NCBI GenBank assembly: GCA_029204225.1
Contig: CM055109.1
Span: forward strand, 18,665,783 to 18,729,782
Origin: Diphasiastrum complanatum
Taxonomy: Eukaryota > Streptophyta > Lycopodiopsida > Lycopodiales > Lycopodiaceae
Direction: 5' to 3'
Length of the DNA: 64,000 nucleotides
A program made the position numbers and the translations under genes. The notes beneath the pieces were generated by a model. That model did no database searches and had not been told where the DNA came from. It was given only the letters and a program-made list of their open reading frames with translations. Shown in pieces: positions 25,255-37,734 of the stretch (within the stretch, counting starts at the first letter, position 1; every line of letters starts with the position of its first letter).

Positions 25255-25865
25255 TTTGTCTGGATTGGAAAAAAGGATGACGTCGAAAAATAAAGTATCA
25301 AAAAAACAGAGGACTCGCAAAAATAGATGACTCAAAAAATTGAAGGCTCGAAAAAATAGAAGGCTCGAAATTGTATCGAAAAAATAGAGGACTCAAAAAA
25401 CAAATGGCTCAAAAAATTGTATCGAAAAAATGTGTAGGTGACTCGAAAAAAGTGTATAAAAAATATGTGCTGGTGAATAAAAAAAAAATGTATCGAAAAA
25501 AATGTATCGAAAATTGAAGGCTCGAAAAAATAGAAGGCTCAAAAAAATTGTATCAAAAAAATAGAGGACTTGGAAAACAAATGACTCGAAAAATAAAATT
25601 GTGTCAAAAAATTATGCTGGTGAATCGAAAAAAATGTATCGAAAATTATGTAGGTGACTCGAAAAAAGTGTATCGAGAATTATGTTGGTGACTCAAAAAA
25701 CGGGTATCGAAAAACTAAAAGAGTATCGAAAAGTAAAGGGATATCGAAAAATTTAAAGGTATCGAAAATTCTAGGAGTATCAAAAAAAGAGAAGTATCGA
25801 AAAATTAAAGGGGTATAAAAAAATTTAGGAGTGTCGAGAAATGGAACAAAGGCTCGGAAAATTAA
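25255..25865 (+). repeat. A-rich TCGAAAA tandem array (block 1)
   Basis: About 600 bp made almost wholly of short words of the type GGCTCGAAAAAA, GACTCGAAAAA and TATCGAAAAAA, spaced roughly 12-20 bp apart. TCGA is retained in most units and the spacer is poly-A. There is no ORF of interest. Some units have CAAA or TAAA in place of CGAA. Confidence 0.85.
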
Positions 25866-25869
25866 GCTT

Positions 25870-27070
25870 GCGACTCCAGTTGCTCCGGTCGAGATTTGAT
25901 AGAGTGCTTCGGTCGAGAATTAACAAGAGTCCATCGGTGGAGATTTGAAGCAGGTGCTCCGATCGAGATTTAACAGAGTGTGTCGGTTGAAATTTAATAG
26001 ATGGCTCCGTCGGTCGAGTTTTGAAGCATGTGCTCCGGTTGAGATTTCAGAGGAGTCCTTCGATTGAGATTTGAAACAGGTGCTCCGGTCGAAATTTAAA
26101 CAAGTTCAGGCTTGGTCGAGTTAGTGTAGGACTCGGTCGAGTTTCTAAGTGGAGAACCTGGTTGAAATGTGAGCACGTGCTGGCGCGGTTGATGTCTGAG
26201 CAACTGTTGGTGCGATCAAGATGCAATAGAGACCTGTTTGAGATTTTGAATTAATAGCAATCGGTCGAGATGGTATTGAAACCAAATGGAGTCCGCAGCC
26301 TCGGTCGAGATGGTAATGAAATTGTCCTTGGTTCGGTCGAGAGTTGATTGCTCTGGATTTGGTCGAGATTGCTCTGACCACCCTCGGTTGAGATGACTTT
26401 CCTACACCTTTGGTCGAGATTAATCTGATCACCCTTGGTCGAGACTCTAATAAAATGCGTCAGTCAAGATTTCAACCAGAATATTCGGTTGAGATTTCAG
26501 AAAAGTCGTTGGCCAAGATGACAACCAGAATCTTTGATTGAGATTTCAGAAAAGTCATCGGTCGAGATGACAACCAGAACCTTTGGTTCAGATTTCAAAA
26601 AAGTCATCAATCGAGATGACAACCACAGGGCGTCGGTCGAGATCTAAAAAATGGTGTAAGTCGAGACTGTGATGAAATGCCTCGGTTGAGACTTTGATGA
26701 ATTGCTTTGGTTGAGACTCTGATGAAATGCTTTGGTCGAGAGCTCTGATGAATTGTTATGTTTAGACTCGGTGGAGACCTGAATGGTTTTGTGAGTCTGG
26801 TCAAGAGTTGAGCGTTTGGTGACTCGATCGAATTTTTAAAAACCGATTCGGTCGAGTTTTGAGAAAATTCGATTCAGTCAAGATTTGAGAAAATTCGATT
26901 CGGTCGAGTTTTGAGAAAATTCAATTCAGTCGAGTTTTGAAAAAATTTGATTCGGTCGAGATTTGAGTGAAGTATTTGGTCGAGACGTTGATCTCGTGAC
27001 TCGGTTGAAATTTCAAAGCCCTCTGGCTTGGTTGAGAATTGAGTGCCTGCTGGCTCGGTCGAGATCAAAA
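25870..27070 (+). repeat. CGGTCGAGA tandem array (block 2)
   Basis: About 47 degenerate copies (counted by eye) of the core (C/T)GGT(C/T)GAGAT in 1.2 kb, mean spacing about 25 bp. Local higher-order units are visible, for example a 27-bp unit with GAAAATTCGATTC repeated several times at 26,850-26,960 and a two-core unit with ACAACCAGAA at 26,480-26,620. Most core variants change TCGA to TTGA or TCAA, the pattern expected from CpG decay. The block directly abuts block 1 and lies upstream (minus strand) of a gypsy gag. Confidence 0.85.
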
Positions 27071-28400
27071 AGGAAGGGAGCGTGAAGTCCGGGACTCATG
27101 AAGGAGAAGGCGGCGTGGGGGCGCAGTTTAGGTGCTCGAGAAGATACCGATGGAGGAGAGCGTGGCATCTGCAGGGTGGTTCTAGTGTTGCTGGAAATGT
27201 CGTGGTGAATAGATCGATTGTAGGGTGTGTGTTTGTAGGTGTTATTGTGGTCGTTTGGAAATCAGGGTGAGGTGAAATGCATGTTAGTAGATGTAGTGTA
27301 GAGTGTTTGTGCAAGTGGAGTTTTGCTTTGCAGATCGTTGCAGAGATAAGACTATAGAGTTAGCAACAAGGCAGGCCAAGAATGTTGCAAAAGACAGAGC
27401 ATGACATGCTTTGTAGAACTCAGAGTTGTGCAAAGACGGAGAGATTGTAGCTCGAAATCTGAGCATTGGTAGTATTGCAGCAATGAAAGATTTATAATGT
27501 GTTTGTTCAAGCAGCAACAAGCACCAAATGTTGACAGATCCTCTGCTTGGGAGAATCTGTTTACTGGTTTATCTTCTTACTAAGAGGTTGTGTTTGTGCT
27601 CTGTCTGCCAGCAGAAATTGTGGGCACTTATTTTAGATTATCTATCTTGTTACAGAGCCCAAGCTCAGGCAGAGGAGATTGGTTATCGTTATAGTATTTT
27701 GTCGTGCCTGTCAGTGGACAACTCAGAGCAGTCACTCTTGAATTGAAATCACATGTTCATCTACCAAACATGTAGGTCAGGCATTCAACCAAGAAATCAA
27801 CATGAAAAAATATTGCAATACCATGAAATTCTACTCGGATGCTGCAAAAACGAGTTGAAATCAAATCCTACACATTATTAAAATTAAGCTACTCCTGCAT
27901 TAATCCACAGAACAAGCAACAAGAACTAATCTACAACATTTTAGAGGTCCAAGAATCAAGAAACCAACCAGTCTTTTGATTCTTGGACATCCCAAGAATA
28001 TCAACTCTTAAATAAGCAAGAGAGCTCTTTAGGTGGCATCCTAGTGGAATTTTCACATTTCAAAAATTACAAGTGGAATAATGCTCTCCACTAGAGGTCA
28101 CCATCAAAAGGTGACCCTCTCTACTTTCTTTAAGAGGGGCCTACTTGCATTTATAACATTTGCCTAGAAATACTAATTCCTACATGGTCATTCCATCTTC
28201 CGGGATTCACGATGAGGCTTACACAGTTCTTGCTTGTCATTACTACTAGTATTCCTCAACTCTCATACTCGGCTCTCAGTCTTCGTTCATCTCATCTTCT
28301 CAAAGAACTCCTCAATCTAAGGTGAGAGGTGCTCTTGGGTAGCTCTATCCGAGTATCTTGGGGATTCGTTAGAATCAGCCAACAAGAAACTACCAGCTCA
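27071..28400. other. Spacer between the TCGA array and gypsy pol
   Basis: A short G-rich section (27,075-27,270) is followed by AT-rich DNA. No conserved domain or clear LTR terminus is visible. It may contain leader or LTR remnants of one or both flanking gypsy fragments. Confidence 0.35.
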
Positions 28401-28409
28401 ACCACTGCA

Positions 28410-31400
28410 AAAGTCTGCTATGGCGAAGGTCTCAAGAATCGATCCACCAAAGGCACCTGCAAATAAGAAGAATCAGTTGAAACAACGCTACAACCAGGTG
28501 ATTTGATGGAGTGATATACCTGAGGAGGCTATAGCTACAGTGGATGTTGATATTCGCAACCACGAGGCGAATGTCACGCCAGTTTCGATGAAAGACAACA
28601 AGGACGAATCTACCAAAATGACAAAAAAGAGCAAAAAGAAGGTGTTGAATTTCTTAAAGTCAATCAAGATGGACTCAGATACAACATCATCCTCTACTCG
28701 GATGACAGAGAACCAAAAGATGACTAGTCGGGCGAAGATCAATATGCTGAAGGAGGAATCTCGATGAGCACCAGTTCAGGAGATGCCTGAAACCTTAAAG
28801 AATTATACCTTGAACGATGTGGTGATTATGATGCCGCAAGCCCAACGAGAACCTAATCAAAATCAGGAACCAGCGAAACAAGTCTTTGAGGGACCTGTGC
28901 GAACACAGTTTATGAACCTTGCCGAGCCAGGTGAAGAAGAAAAGATAGTGCATGTGAGAGAACATTAATGCCCACACAATTCAAGAGACTACGATCATTG
29001 TTGGTGGAGTATCAAGACTGTTTTGCCTGGCATTATAGTGATCTGAAGGGCATTCCACCAACAGTAGTCCAACACACCATACTCTTGGTGGATGGAGCAG
29101 TCCCCAAGGTGAGCCGTTACTACCATTGCAACCCAAACTATATGAAACTGATCAAACAGGAGTTGCAGAAGTTGTTAGATGCAGATTTCATTTATAAAAT
29201 CGAGCACACGAAATGGGTATCACCGATAGCTATAGTACTTAAGAATAATGACAAAATGCGGATTTGTGTGAATCTGAAGGCGCTAAATGTAGTCACCAAA
29301 AAAGATCATTACCATTTACGAAAAGTGTCCTCGACAGAGTAGCTGGCACCAAGGCCTACAATTTCCTAGATGGCTTCAGTGGATACAACCAGGTGAAGAT
29401 AGCCCCTCAAGACCAGCACAAGATAGCATTTGCCACAAAATGGAAAACCTATGCCTATAACGTGATGCCATTCGGACTTTGCAATGCCCCAAGCACTTTC
29501 AAGCGTGTCATGCAGGCGGCATTCAAAGAGTATTTGCAAAAATTTCTGAAAATTTTCTTAGATGATCAATGCGTGCATGGACCAGACTCGGAACACTTAT
29601 CCAATTTGAAGGTGCTACAAAAATGTCGCAATTTTCATATCTCCTTGAATCCAGAAAAATGTCAATTTTGGGTTACACATGGCTTGATTCTCGGCCATAT
29701 AGTATCTAGACACGGGATCGCCACAAACCTATCAAAGATCAAGATCATTGCATCGAGGACAATCTGTGAAGTCTACATCTTCATGGGTCATGCTAACTAT
29801 TATAGGATCTTCATTTTGGATTTTGCGGAGTTAGCTCGACCAATTTACAAACTCACAACGGATCCACATTGGAATGAGGAGACCCTAAAGGCTTTCCAAA
29901 ATCTTAAGGATGCAATGGTTTCAACACCAATCTTACGCCCACCCAATTGGTCCATTGAGTTTCATGTGCATACAGACGCATCGAAGTATGCAGTTGGAGT
30001 GGTCCAAGAGAACACAAAAAGGATTTTCCAATCCGATTTGCAAGCCGACAGCTCAATGATACAAAAATGAATTATTCAACCACAAAGCAAAAAGCACTGA
30101 CGATGATCTACGCGGTTAAGAAATTTCGACACTACCTGATGGCCACACATTTTGCTTTTTATACAGACCATCAACCTTTGTTCTATCTCGTTAATAAAAC
30201 TTGCAACACAGGGAGAATCACCAAACGGTTACTTCTATTGTTAGAGTTTGATTTTCGGATAGTAGTCCACAAGGAAAAACAACACTACATGGCAGATCAT
30301 GTGTCATGAATCAAGGGGAAGGAGGTTGCAACCCAACCCGACGATGAGCTGGCCGATGCTATCTTATTTTACGTGGACACAGTACTAGAATGGGCTACCA
30401 ACATTGTTGAATATCTAATGCGAGGCCAACCAGACAAATCACTACCAAAGGCGGATTAGCGGAAATTGATCTTGAAAGCTACACCTTATCAGCTGATCGA
30501 CGAACAATTGTATCAAAGAGGACCAGATGGCATTCTTCGACGGTGTATTCTTCCTCATGAGACCACCCAAATCATTTCGCTTTCACATGAAGGCATGGGT
30601 GGAAGCCATTTTGCATCCGACACTACAATTCGCAAGATTTTGCAATCAGGATGTTGGTGGCCAACTATTCATAAGGATATATAGGAATACCTGAGGAAGT
30701 GCAATGTGTTCCAAAGGGCAAGGAGACCAACAAGATTGAATTATGATCTACTACACTCGGTCTTAGCCCAAGCACCATTTGAAAAGTGGAGATTGGACTA
30801 CATCGGTCCAATTCATCCTGCAACAAGGAGTACCCAGACTTGATACATAATCGTAGCCACGGACTATCTCACCAAGTGAGTCAAAGACAAGGCAGTAAGA
30901 GTAGCTGATGCTAGGACAACTGCCAAGTTCCTTTATGAAAATATCATTGTGCGCTTTAGATGCCCAGTGGAGATGGTCAGCGATCGCGGGAGTTGTTTAA
31001 TCAATGAGACCATCAAGGTCCTGTTGGAGGAATTCTCCTGATTCATAGAACCAGTACGCCTTATTATCCTGGCAGTAATGAGCAAGCAGAATCATCCAAT
31101 AAGATCCTATGTAGCATGCTCACGAAAATAGTTGAAGCTAGCAGATCAGTTTGGGAACATAAATTGCATGCTACTCTGTGGGCATTCAGGACAACATATA
31201 AGAACTCTGTGAAACACGCCTACTAGTTGTGCATGCACTGGTAGCTGAAAAGAAAAGATACAAAGCATGGCACGATCGCATCTTACAAAAGAAGGATCTT
31301 TATTCTGGCAATCTGGTCCTGATGTATAAAACCAAGGCGATCAAGGGAAAATTAAAATTCATAGGCGAAGGTCCTTATTGGTCAAGGAAACTCTTAATCA

Positions 31401-31490
31401 TGGAGTCGTGAATATGGAGAAACTAGATGAGACACCATTCGACACACCCATCAATGGTAGCCGTTTGCACAAGTACTGGCCGCCGCAGTG
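28410..31490 (+). pseudogene. Ty3/gypsy pol (RT, RNase H, integrase), multiply broken
   Basis: The RT is spread over two frames with a frameshift near 29,310: FAWHYSDLKGIP, RICVNLKALN, then FLDGFSGYNQVKIAP, PFGLCNAPSTF and the catalytic FLDD. RNase H follows in a third frame from 30,067 (NYSTTKQKALTMIYAVKKF, ADHVS). The integrase N-terminus (RRCILPHETTQ, GCWWPTIHKDI) has lost a zinc-binding Cys (KCNVF where CxxC is expected) and carries stops. The core and C-terminus are stop-ridden but traceable to DTPINGSRLHKYWPP near 31,480. Upstream, 28,410-28,967 encodes a charged linker (KKSKKKVLNFLKS). Protease is not recognisable. Confidence 0.85.
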
Positions 31491-31499
31491 AATTAGATC

Positions 31500-32142
31500 C
31501 AGGTTGGTGGTGGCATGTGACAAAAAGCATAGGTGAGTGCATTAATGATGCAAATCCAGCACCACATGACTCCATAAACCAAGTAGTTTGCACTAGTCCA
31601 TCTTCAAGATCTACTTGACACAAGAAAATGACCATGAATTCACCAAAAATTGACAATCTCCAAGTATTGGCACCAAGTAGCTCAACACTTGAGAACTTAG
31701 CCATGGATGAGTGACATAATGAACCTCCAATAGCTTCATTTCCATCAGCAAAATCAGCCAAGAATGCTAGTACAAATCCAACATCAAAACAATGCTCACC
31801 AATGTAGCTAGTTTTACCATATCTTGACAATTTGCACACATCCACATGAAATTGCTCAAACATGAGATAGAACAAGTAAAGTAAACTCTAACAACACTTC
31901 CTTGCTGCTCCTTTGACCTTACTTGAGTCTTAAATATGCTGCAAAAACAGATCCATAACAACTTTGCCAATTACCTCTCCTTTGATGCTCTTGACTAGCT
32001 CCAAATTGCCAACTTCCCTTTTGACTAGTTGAAGCGCTTTGAGATCAACCTCTTGATCTTCAACTTGACCATCAAATTCATTGAACAAACTTTGCTTTCC
32101 AGATCCATTACTTGATTTTACAACAAGATAACATCCATCCAC
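31500..32142 (-). other. Unrelated sequence occupying the RT position of a copia element
   Basis: Minus-strand reading is fairly open (32,142-31,930 and 31,875-31,423) but shows none of the copia RT or RNase H motifs. These should follow the linker at 32,143. It meets gypsy pol remnants at about 31,490. The origin is unknown: host DNA, another element's non-coding part, or highly diverged sequence. Confidence 0.45.
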
Positions 32143-34655
32143 TTACATAGCTCCATGTACACAAGAAGATCCTCCAAAAGATGTTCCACTCTTCATAAGA
32201 GATCGATACTCAAGATCCATTTCTTGGATCCACTCCTCTTCTTTCCTTGCTTGATCTACACTTGTAGGCTCATCCAAAGAGGTTAGGAAAGCAGCATAAT
32301 TTCCAAAAACTACTTGCTTACCCTTTTGATCATATGTGAGCCTTGAAGGTACTTGTCTTTCTCTTGATGTTCTCCTTGGCTTTTGACTTGATGAAGGTCC
32401 ATCATCACCACCATCCAAAGTAGGATCCTTCTCATCAACATCAAGAATGTTAGATCCATCTACTTTACCATCAATCATACTTGAAGACACCTTTGGAATG
32501 TTTCCCTCATCAAAAATGACATCTCTACCAACAATCACTTTGTTAGTAGAAGGAATGTAAACCTTGTAGGCTTAACTCACCTCACTATATCCAACAAAAA
32601 TACCTCTTCTTGAAGATGGATCCTCCTTGGTACTATCATCAAGAGTAATGTTGACATAGCATGTGCATCCAAAGGTTCTTCGAAAGTTGACACTCGGCCT
32701 CCTCTTGAATAGCATCTCAAAAGGTGTCCTTCCATCCAAAATAGCACTCAGCCACCTATTGCACAAGAAATTGGCACACAACAAAGCTTGATCCCAAAAT
32801 GGTTTGTCAAGATTAGCACTTAACCTCATAGCTTTAGCACTTTCACATAAAGTTCTATTCTTCCTTTCAGCCACTCCATTTTGTTGTGGGGTCCTTGATG
32901 TTGTATACTCCCTCTTGATCCCATGCTCATCACAAAAGGCCTTGAACTTGTTAGATGTGTACTGACCACCATTGTCACCTCTCAAGCACTTGATCTTTGT
33001 GGAGAATTGGTTCTCCCTTGCATTCTTGGACTTGACAAAGACATCATACACTTCATCCTTGCTCTTTAGTAGATAGATCCAACAAAATCTACTAGAATCA
33101 TCAATGAATGTTACATACATCTTAGCTCCACTATTGCTAATTGTAGTAAATCCATGAATATCCGAATGTACAAGTTGAAAAGGCTTTGTAGATCTAGAAA
33201 TAGATCTAGTATAAGGTAGTCTATGTGACTTAGACAAAGCACAAGACTCACAAACATGCTTGTCATTACTTAAGGAACTTGGAAGACCAATCACAACCTT
33301 CTTCCTTGCCATTACCTCCAATGACTTGAAGTTGAGGTGTCCCATCCTTTTGTGCCAAACCTCTTGAATAGAAATTTGCTCCCTTGCAATACATCCAACT
33401 TGGTTAGCAATAACACAAGCATCAAGTTTGAGCAACTTCCCTTGCCTTTTACCTTTTCCAATCAAGACACCCTTCCTTTTGATCAAACAAGCATCTCCAT
33501 CAAAATCCACCTTGAGGCCCTTACTTAGCATTTGACTCACACTAAGCAAATTCTTGGTATTAGATGGAATAAACAAGACAACCTCCAAATGAACATTCCT
33601 ATTTGTAGAGAGAGAAATGGGAATTGTGCCAATCCCTTTGATTGCACACTCACCATCATTGGCCATGTAGATCACCCTCTTGTCACCTCCATATGCCAAC
33701 AAAGAAGTGAAGTACTCTTTGTGAAAGGTCATGTGTGAACTTGCTCCACTATCAATCCACCAAGGATCTAGATCTCCATCATTAGCAAGCATACATGAAG
33801 ACATCACAAAAGCATCATCATTTGCATCTTGCACATCCAAACCATCCTCATCAAGAGTAAGATTACCTTGCTTGTCTCCTTGATCTCTCTTCTTCTTGTA
33901 GCACTCACTTGCAAAGTGTCCTTTGATGCCACAATAGAAGCACTTGAGCTTTGATCTATCCTTCCTTTTGCCACTTGAAGAAGCATCCACTTGATCTTGC
34001 CCTTTAGACCACTTGCTTTTGGTTTTGCCCTTGAATTGAACATAGCATCCTCTTGAAGTGTCGATGTAGATCCACCTCTTGCTTGAAGCCTATATTCCTC
34101 ATTGATCAAGATCTCTTGAAGATCCATCAAACTTGGCAAAGTCTTTTGAATAGCAATACTTTGAACAATGTTAGCATGAGCATCCAACAAGCCATTAAGA
34201 ATCACTTGAATAAGCTCTCCTTCCTTAATGCTTTCATCTATGCAAGCTAACTCATCATTCAATGCTTTCATTCTCAAAACAAAAGTACTTGGACTTTCTT
34301 CATTCTTTTGCAAACAAGAAAAGATTTGCCTTCTTAGAGTCAACACTCTAGAAGTAGACTTGGATTCATAAAGCTTCTTCAATGAATTCCAAGCTTCCAA
34401 AGATGATGTGCACTTACCAACTTCCTTGAAAAGTTCATTGGTAACATTCATCTTTATCATGTGTAGGGCCTTCTTGGCCCTCTTGTCATACCTCAATTGA
34501 TCTTGTTGTGTTGCTGGTCTCTCCTCCAAACCTACAACAAGATCCAAAACATCATTCGTCTCAAGAAGTGACTCCATCCTCACTTTCCATAATGAATAGT
34601 TACTTGAGGTAAGTCTATCATTGGCTTCCAACATGACTCCAATTGAGGTTGCCAT
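32143..34655 (-). pseudogene. Ty1/copia gag-protease-integrase polyprotein, RT lacking
   Basis: From the ATG at 34655 the minus strand encodes gag (LTSSNYSLWKVRMESLL, UBN2-type capsid). A frame change near 33,990 leads to the zinc knuckle CFYCGIKGHFASEC, protease WIDSGASSHMT, GAG-pre-integrase/HHCC (WHKRMGHLN, CESC) and the integrase core. The D, D and E catalytic positions are present (VHSDIHG, RGDNGGQY, VAERKNRTL). A stop near 32,572 and a further frame break precede the linker (PRRTSRERQVPSRLTYD). The reading stops at LEYRSLMKSGT, just where RT should begin. It is the best-preserved copia coding region in the window, yet cannot be autonomous. Confidence 0.9.
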
Positions 34656-35217
34656 GTAGCAATGACCTGATCTTCTCTTTCAGCCTACTTCAATGCACAA
34701 AGCACTCCTTTGAACAACAACAAATGCTTTCAAAAGAAATCACCAAGATTTGAAACTATCTCACAAATTCTCTTCTAGCGCTTATCCAAGCAAATCAACA
34801 CATAGAATCATGGAATCTTGATCAATTTATGATCTATCCTCAATCTAATGACTTTTGCCACTTCCTAAGATTGAAACACACTCAAATGAAGTCCAGCAAC
34901 CTCACTATCTAGAGATCCAATCAAAATTAGGGTTTTGACAAAATCACAAAAAATTGACTATTCCAAATCTACATGCAAATGCTGAAAATTTGATATGCAA
35001 TCTATAAGCCACCACTTAGGCTGAACCAATGATCCAAAAATCGGCCAAATCCAGCATGTGAATTTAAAAAATGGAATTGAACAAGTATATTGACCTATTT
35101 AGTGTTTTGATCTACAAAAGATCCAATCTACAAAAGCAAAAAATCCGATTTTGGCTCTAGACTTGATATCTTCACCAAATCATTGATAGATTTGATTTTC
35201 TCCTTCATAACCTGAAA

Positions 35218-35234
35218 CACAAGCTCTGATACCA
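35218..35234 (-). promoter_or_regulatory. Primer-binding site of the copia element
   Basis: The minus strand reads TGGTATCAGAGCTTGTG immediately after the LTR terminus CTTTCACA. This is the usual plant initiator-Met tRNA complementary word, about 560 bp upstream of the gag ATG. Confidence 0.85.
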
Positions 35235-35885
35235 TGTGAAAGATTTCAGATCCTTAAGATCCAATCTACTTGAATGATCTTTGGTTAGAAAGAGAAATAC
35301 ACTACCAATTTCACAAATGTAGAAAAATCAGCATCTACACACAATTTGAGATGCAAACACTAATAGAACTTGATCAAACTTGAATGAAATGATTATGTAC
35401 TGTTGCTGTCCGTACAAAACCAGCAAGCTACTGTATTTCACACGTGTGGATCCAAAAATAGCAAATATAGATCATTCTACACATAGAATTGCAATCAATC
35501 ACCAAGATAGTGCACCAATGGATAGTAGAACCCAAGAGAACCATGTATAAGCATGAAATGAGATAGAGAAGAGAGAAGATGACTCTCTCCACGAGTTACA
35601 TCCTTTTATAGCAGTTCCAAACCCTATTTGGCCACTTGATTTTCCCACCAAAATGCTAACCCTACCAATTTTGGGTCTAGATTCAATGTACCCAACTTAT
35701 TCCAATTGAATCTACTCAAACTTGCATTCTATCTTTCCCACACTTTCAAAAAGTGTTTATTCAAATGAAATTTAGACTAATGAACTTTGAAAAGTCAACC
35801 TCTAAGTCTAAAACAAGTTTTGGCCTCAATATGCCAAATATGGAAATACTGCAAAAATGTGATGAAACTAGTTGAATCTTTCACA
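35235..35885 (-). repeat. 5' LTR of the copia element
   Basis: It is 651 bp, bounded by TGTGAAAGATT and its inverted complement AATCTTTCACA, with TG...CA ends and the PBS adjoining one end. The partner LTR is not found to the left, so the element is truncated on its 3' side. Confidence 0.8.
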
Positions 35886-36457
35886 ATAAGTCCCTCAAAA
35901 TTGTAGATTAGAGACCTCGATGTCAATAACTATGGCAATTTAAGGGCAAATTTCATCCAAAACTGATGGATCTGCTACCAAATATCTATCAAAACTTCCA
36001 AAGAACTACCAATAGTCAGATCTAACATGGATGAAGCACATTACTAGTTTGCAAAAGTTAAAAATCAGGGAATCTCAAGATCTAGTCAAAAAACACTCTA
36101 AAAGAGCACTTTTCTCATGATTTTTGGAGATCCCCTGGAAGATAGCTCCTGAAACTTAGACAGTCACTAGATCTGACCCAGATGCATCCATAAAAATTTT
36201 TGCGAGAGTTTTTGATAGAGAAATCATCATTTTTTAGTGTGTGTGAGGGTTCCGAGAAGCTGAATTTTAAGAACCTTCTCTGTTTGTGACCAAACTTCGT
36301 ACAAGTTATCATCTGCACATTCTAAACCCAGATCTGCGCTCTAAACTACGGTTCTTACCATTCGACACTCGTTATTCACAATTTTTGCCGTTTTCACCTC
36401 TTTTTATCTTTTCCACCATTTTTTCTACTTTTTCGCACTTTAACTATCACTGCTAAC
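35886..36457. other. Spacer without a recognised feature
   Basis: AT-rich DNA between the copia LTR and a broken ORF. I see no coding or structural signal. Confidence 0.4.
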
Positions 36458-37730
36458 ATGGCCTCTTCATCCTCTGAAGACTTTGGCACCAAGCAGGTGA
36501 TCCAGCGTGAAATACCCTCGGCCACACATATTTGGCCCTTACCCTTTAACACTTTGATTCAACCATGGCTTCAGACTGCTGGCCCACTTCTTGAGGCAAT
36601 GGATTTTTTCCCAGTGCTTTTCCATTATGAGATTAACATGGGCCTTGCCCTTTATGCTTACGCCACCTGGGACGCGTCGAAGTCATGCTTCCACTTCTTG
36701 TACCAAGGTACCACACGTACAAGGTTAGGATTAACGCAAACTTGATGGTCATCGTTGGCATTATGTCCAGTGATCATCAACCCATCTTCCATCGTCAGGC
36801 AAAAAGCCTGATCAAACCTTTTGTTGCCAAGACTACACCAGAGATACCCATCCAGACTAACAACGGTTACTTGATAGATGCTATCACAGAACCAATCATA
36901 CAAGCGACTGCGCCTCTATTGAACAACTTTCTAGTTGTTTCAGCATTTCGCAAGGACAGAATCTAGTCCACGCTGCTGAGTCGGATAGTGGAGTCCTTCC
37001 TGGGATTCCCTGCCCCACCATTGTGCCATATGACTGGCACGCCTTTCTCATTCACAAACTAACCATCTCAATCAAACCCAACAATTATGAGTGTATCGTA
37101 GCAGGTCCCCTGTTGTGTAATTTTGTCTACGCACTTCTCGAGGCAAAAGTGCATGGCTTCCGCCGCTCCAGCCTTTTATCTTCCATCGTACCGCACACTA
37201 ACCTTTATCCACCATCTACCGTATCCACATCCTCCCAACCCGCAATTACTGACGCAATGGCCAGCAAGAGAATGCGTGGTGTTGTCCCTTTATCTCCACC
37301 TACCACTAGACGATGTACCACCGCCACATAAGTAGCCACTCCATCAACCACTGCCACTTCTTCTTCTATACAACCTTCTCCTCCTACCTCTGTTGTCACT
37401 ACTCCTCTTACAGTTCCATCCTTGACTACTTTTGTTTCAATTCTCGTTTCCTCTGTTGATACCACTTCCATTTCTGTTCCATTATCCACTACCCCTTTCA
37501 TTACTATCGCATTCTCCATCGCTCCTGTCTCCACCGTTGCTCCTCTCCAGTTTAATTTATCTGATTCTCAGTTGTCTCCGAACACTTTGGCATGGATGCA
37601 AGTCATCAACTTTTCACCCCCACGTCAGACCATTTATGATCCATCCTCGCCTTCCGTTCTCCACACCACACCTCAATTTGTCAAAAAAGGTGAACTCTTG
37701 CAACTTTGCCGCAACACAAACATGAAGTGA
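36458..37730 (+). pseudogene. Unrecognised Ser/Thr-rich ORF, frameshifted
   Basis: The ATG at 36458 (MASSSSEDFGTK) opens a protein-like stretch (HIWPLPFNTLIQPWLQ, MDFFPVLFHYEINMGLALY). It continues after a frame change near 36,710 (VRINANLMVIVGIM, IDAITEPIIQATAPLLNNF) and again near 37,020 (YDWHAFLIHKLTISIKPNNYE), before a Thr/Ser/Pro-rich tail to 37,730. Composition stays protein-like across the breaks, so it is probably one decayed gene of about 420 codons. I do not recognise the family. A gag-like protein of another retroelement is one possibility given the surroundings. Confidence 0.4.
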
Positions 37731-37734
37731 AGGT

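Noticed and set aside
25255-27070. CRISPR array
   Set aside because: Cores are short and degenerate, spacing is irregular, spacers are themselves repetitive, and the context is a eukaryotic retrotransposon.
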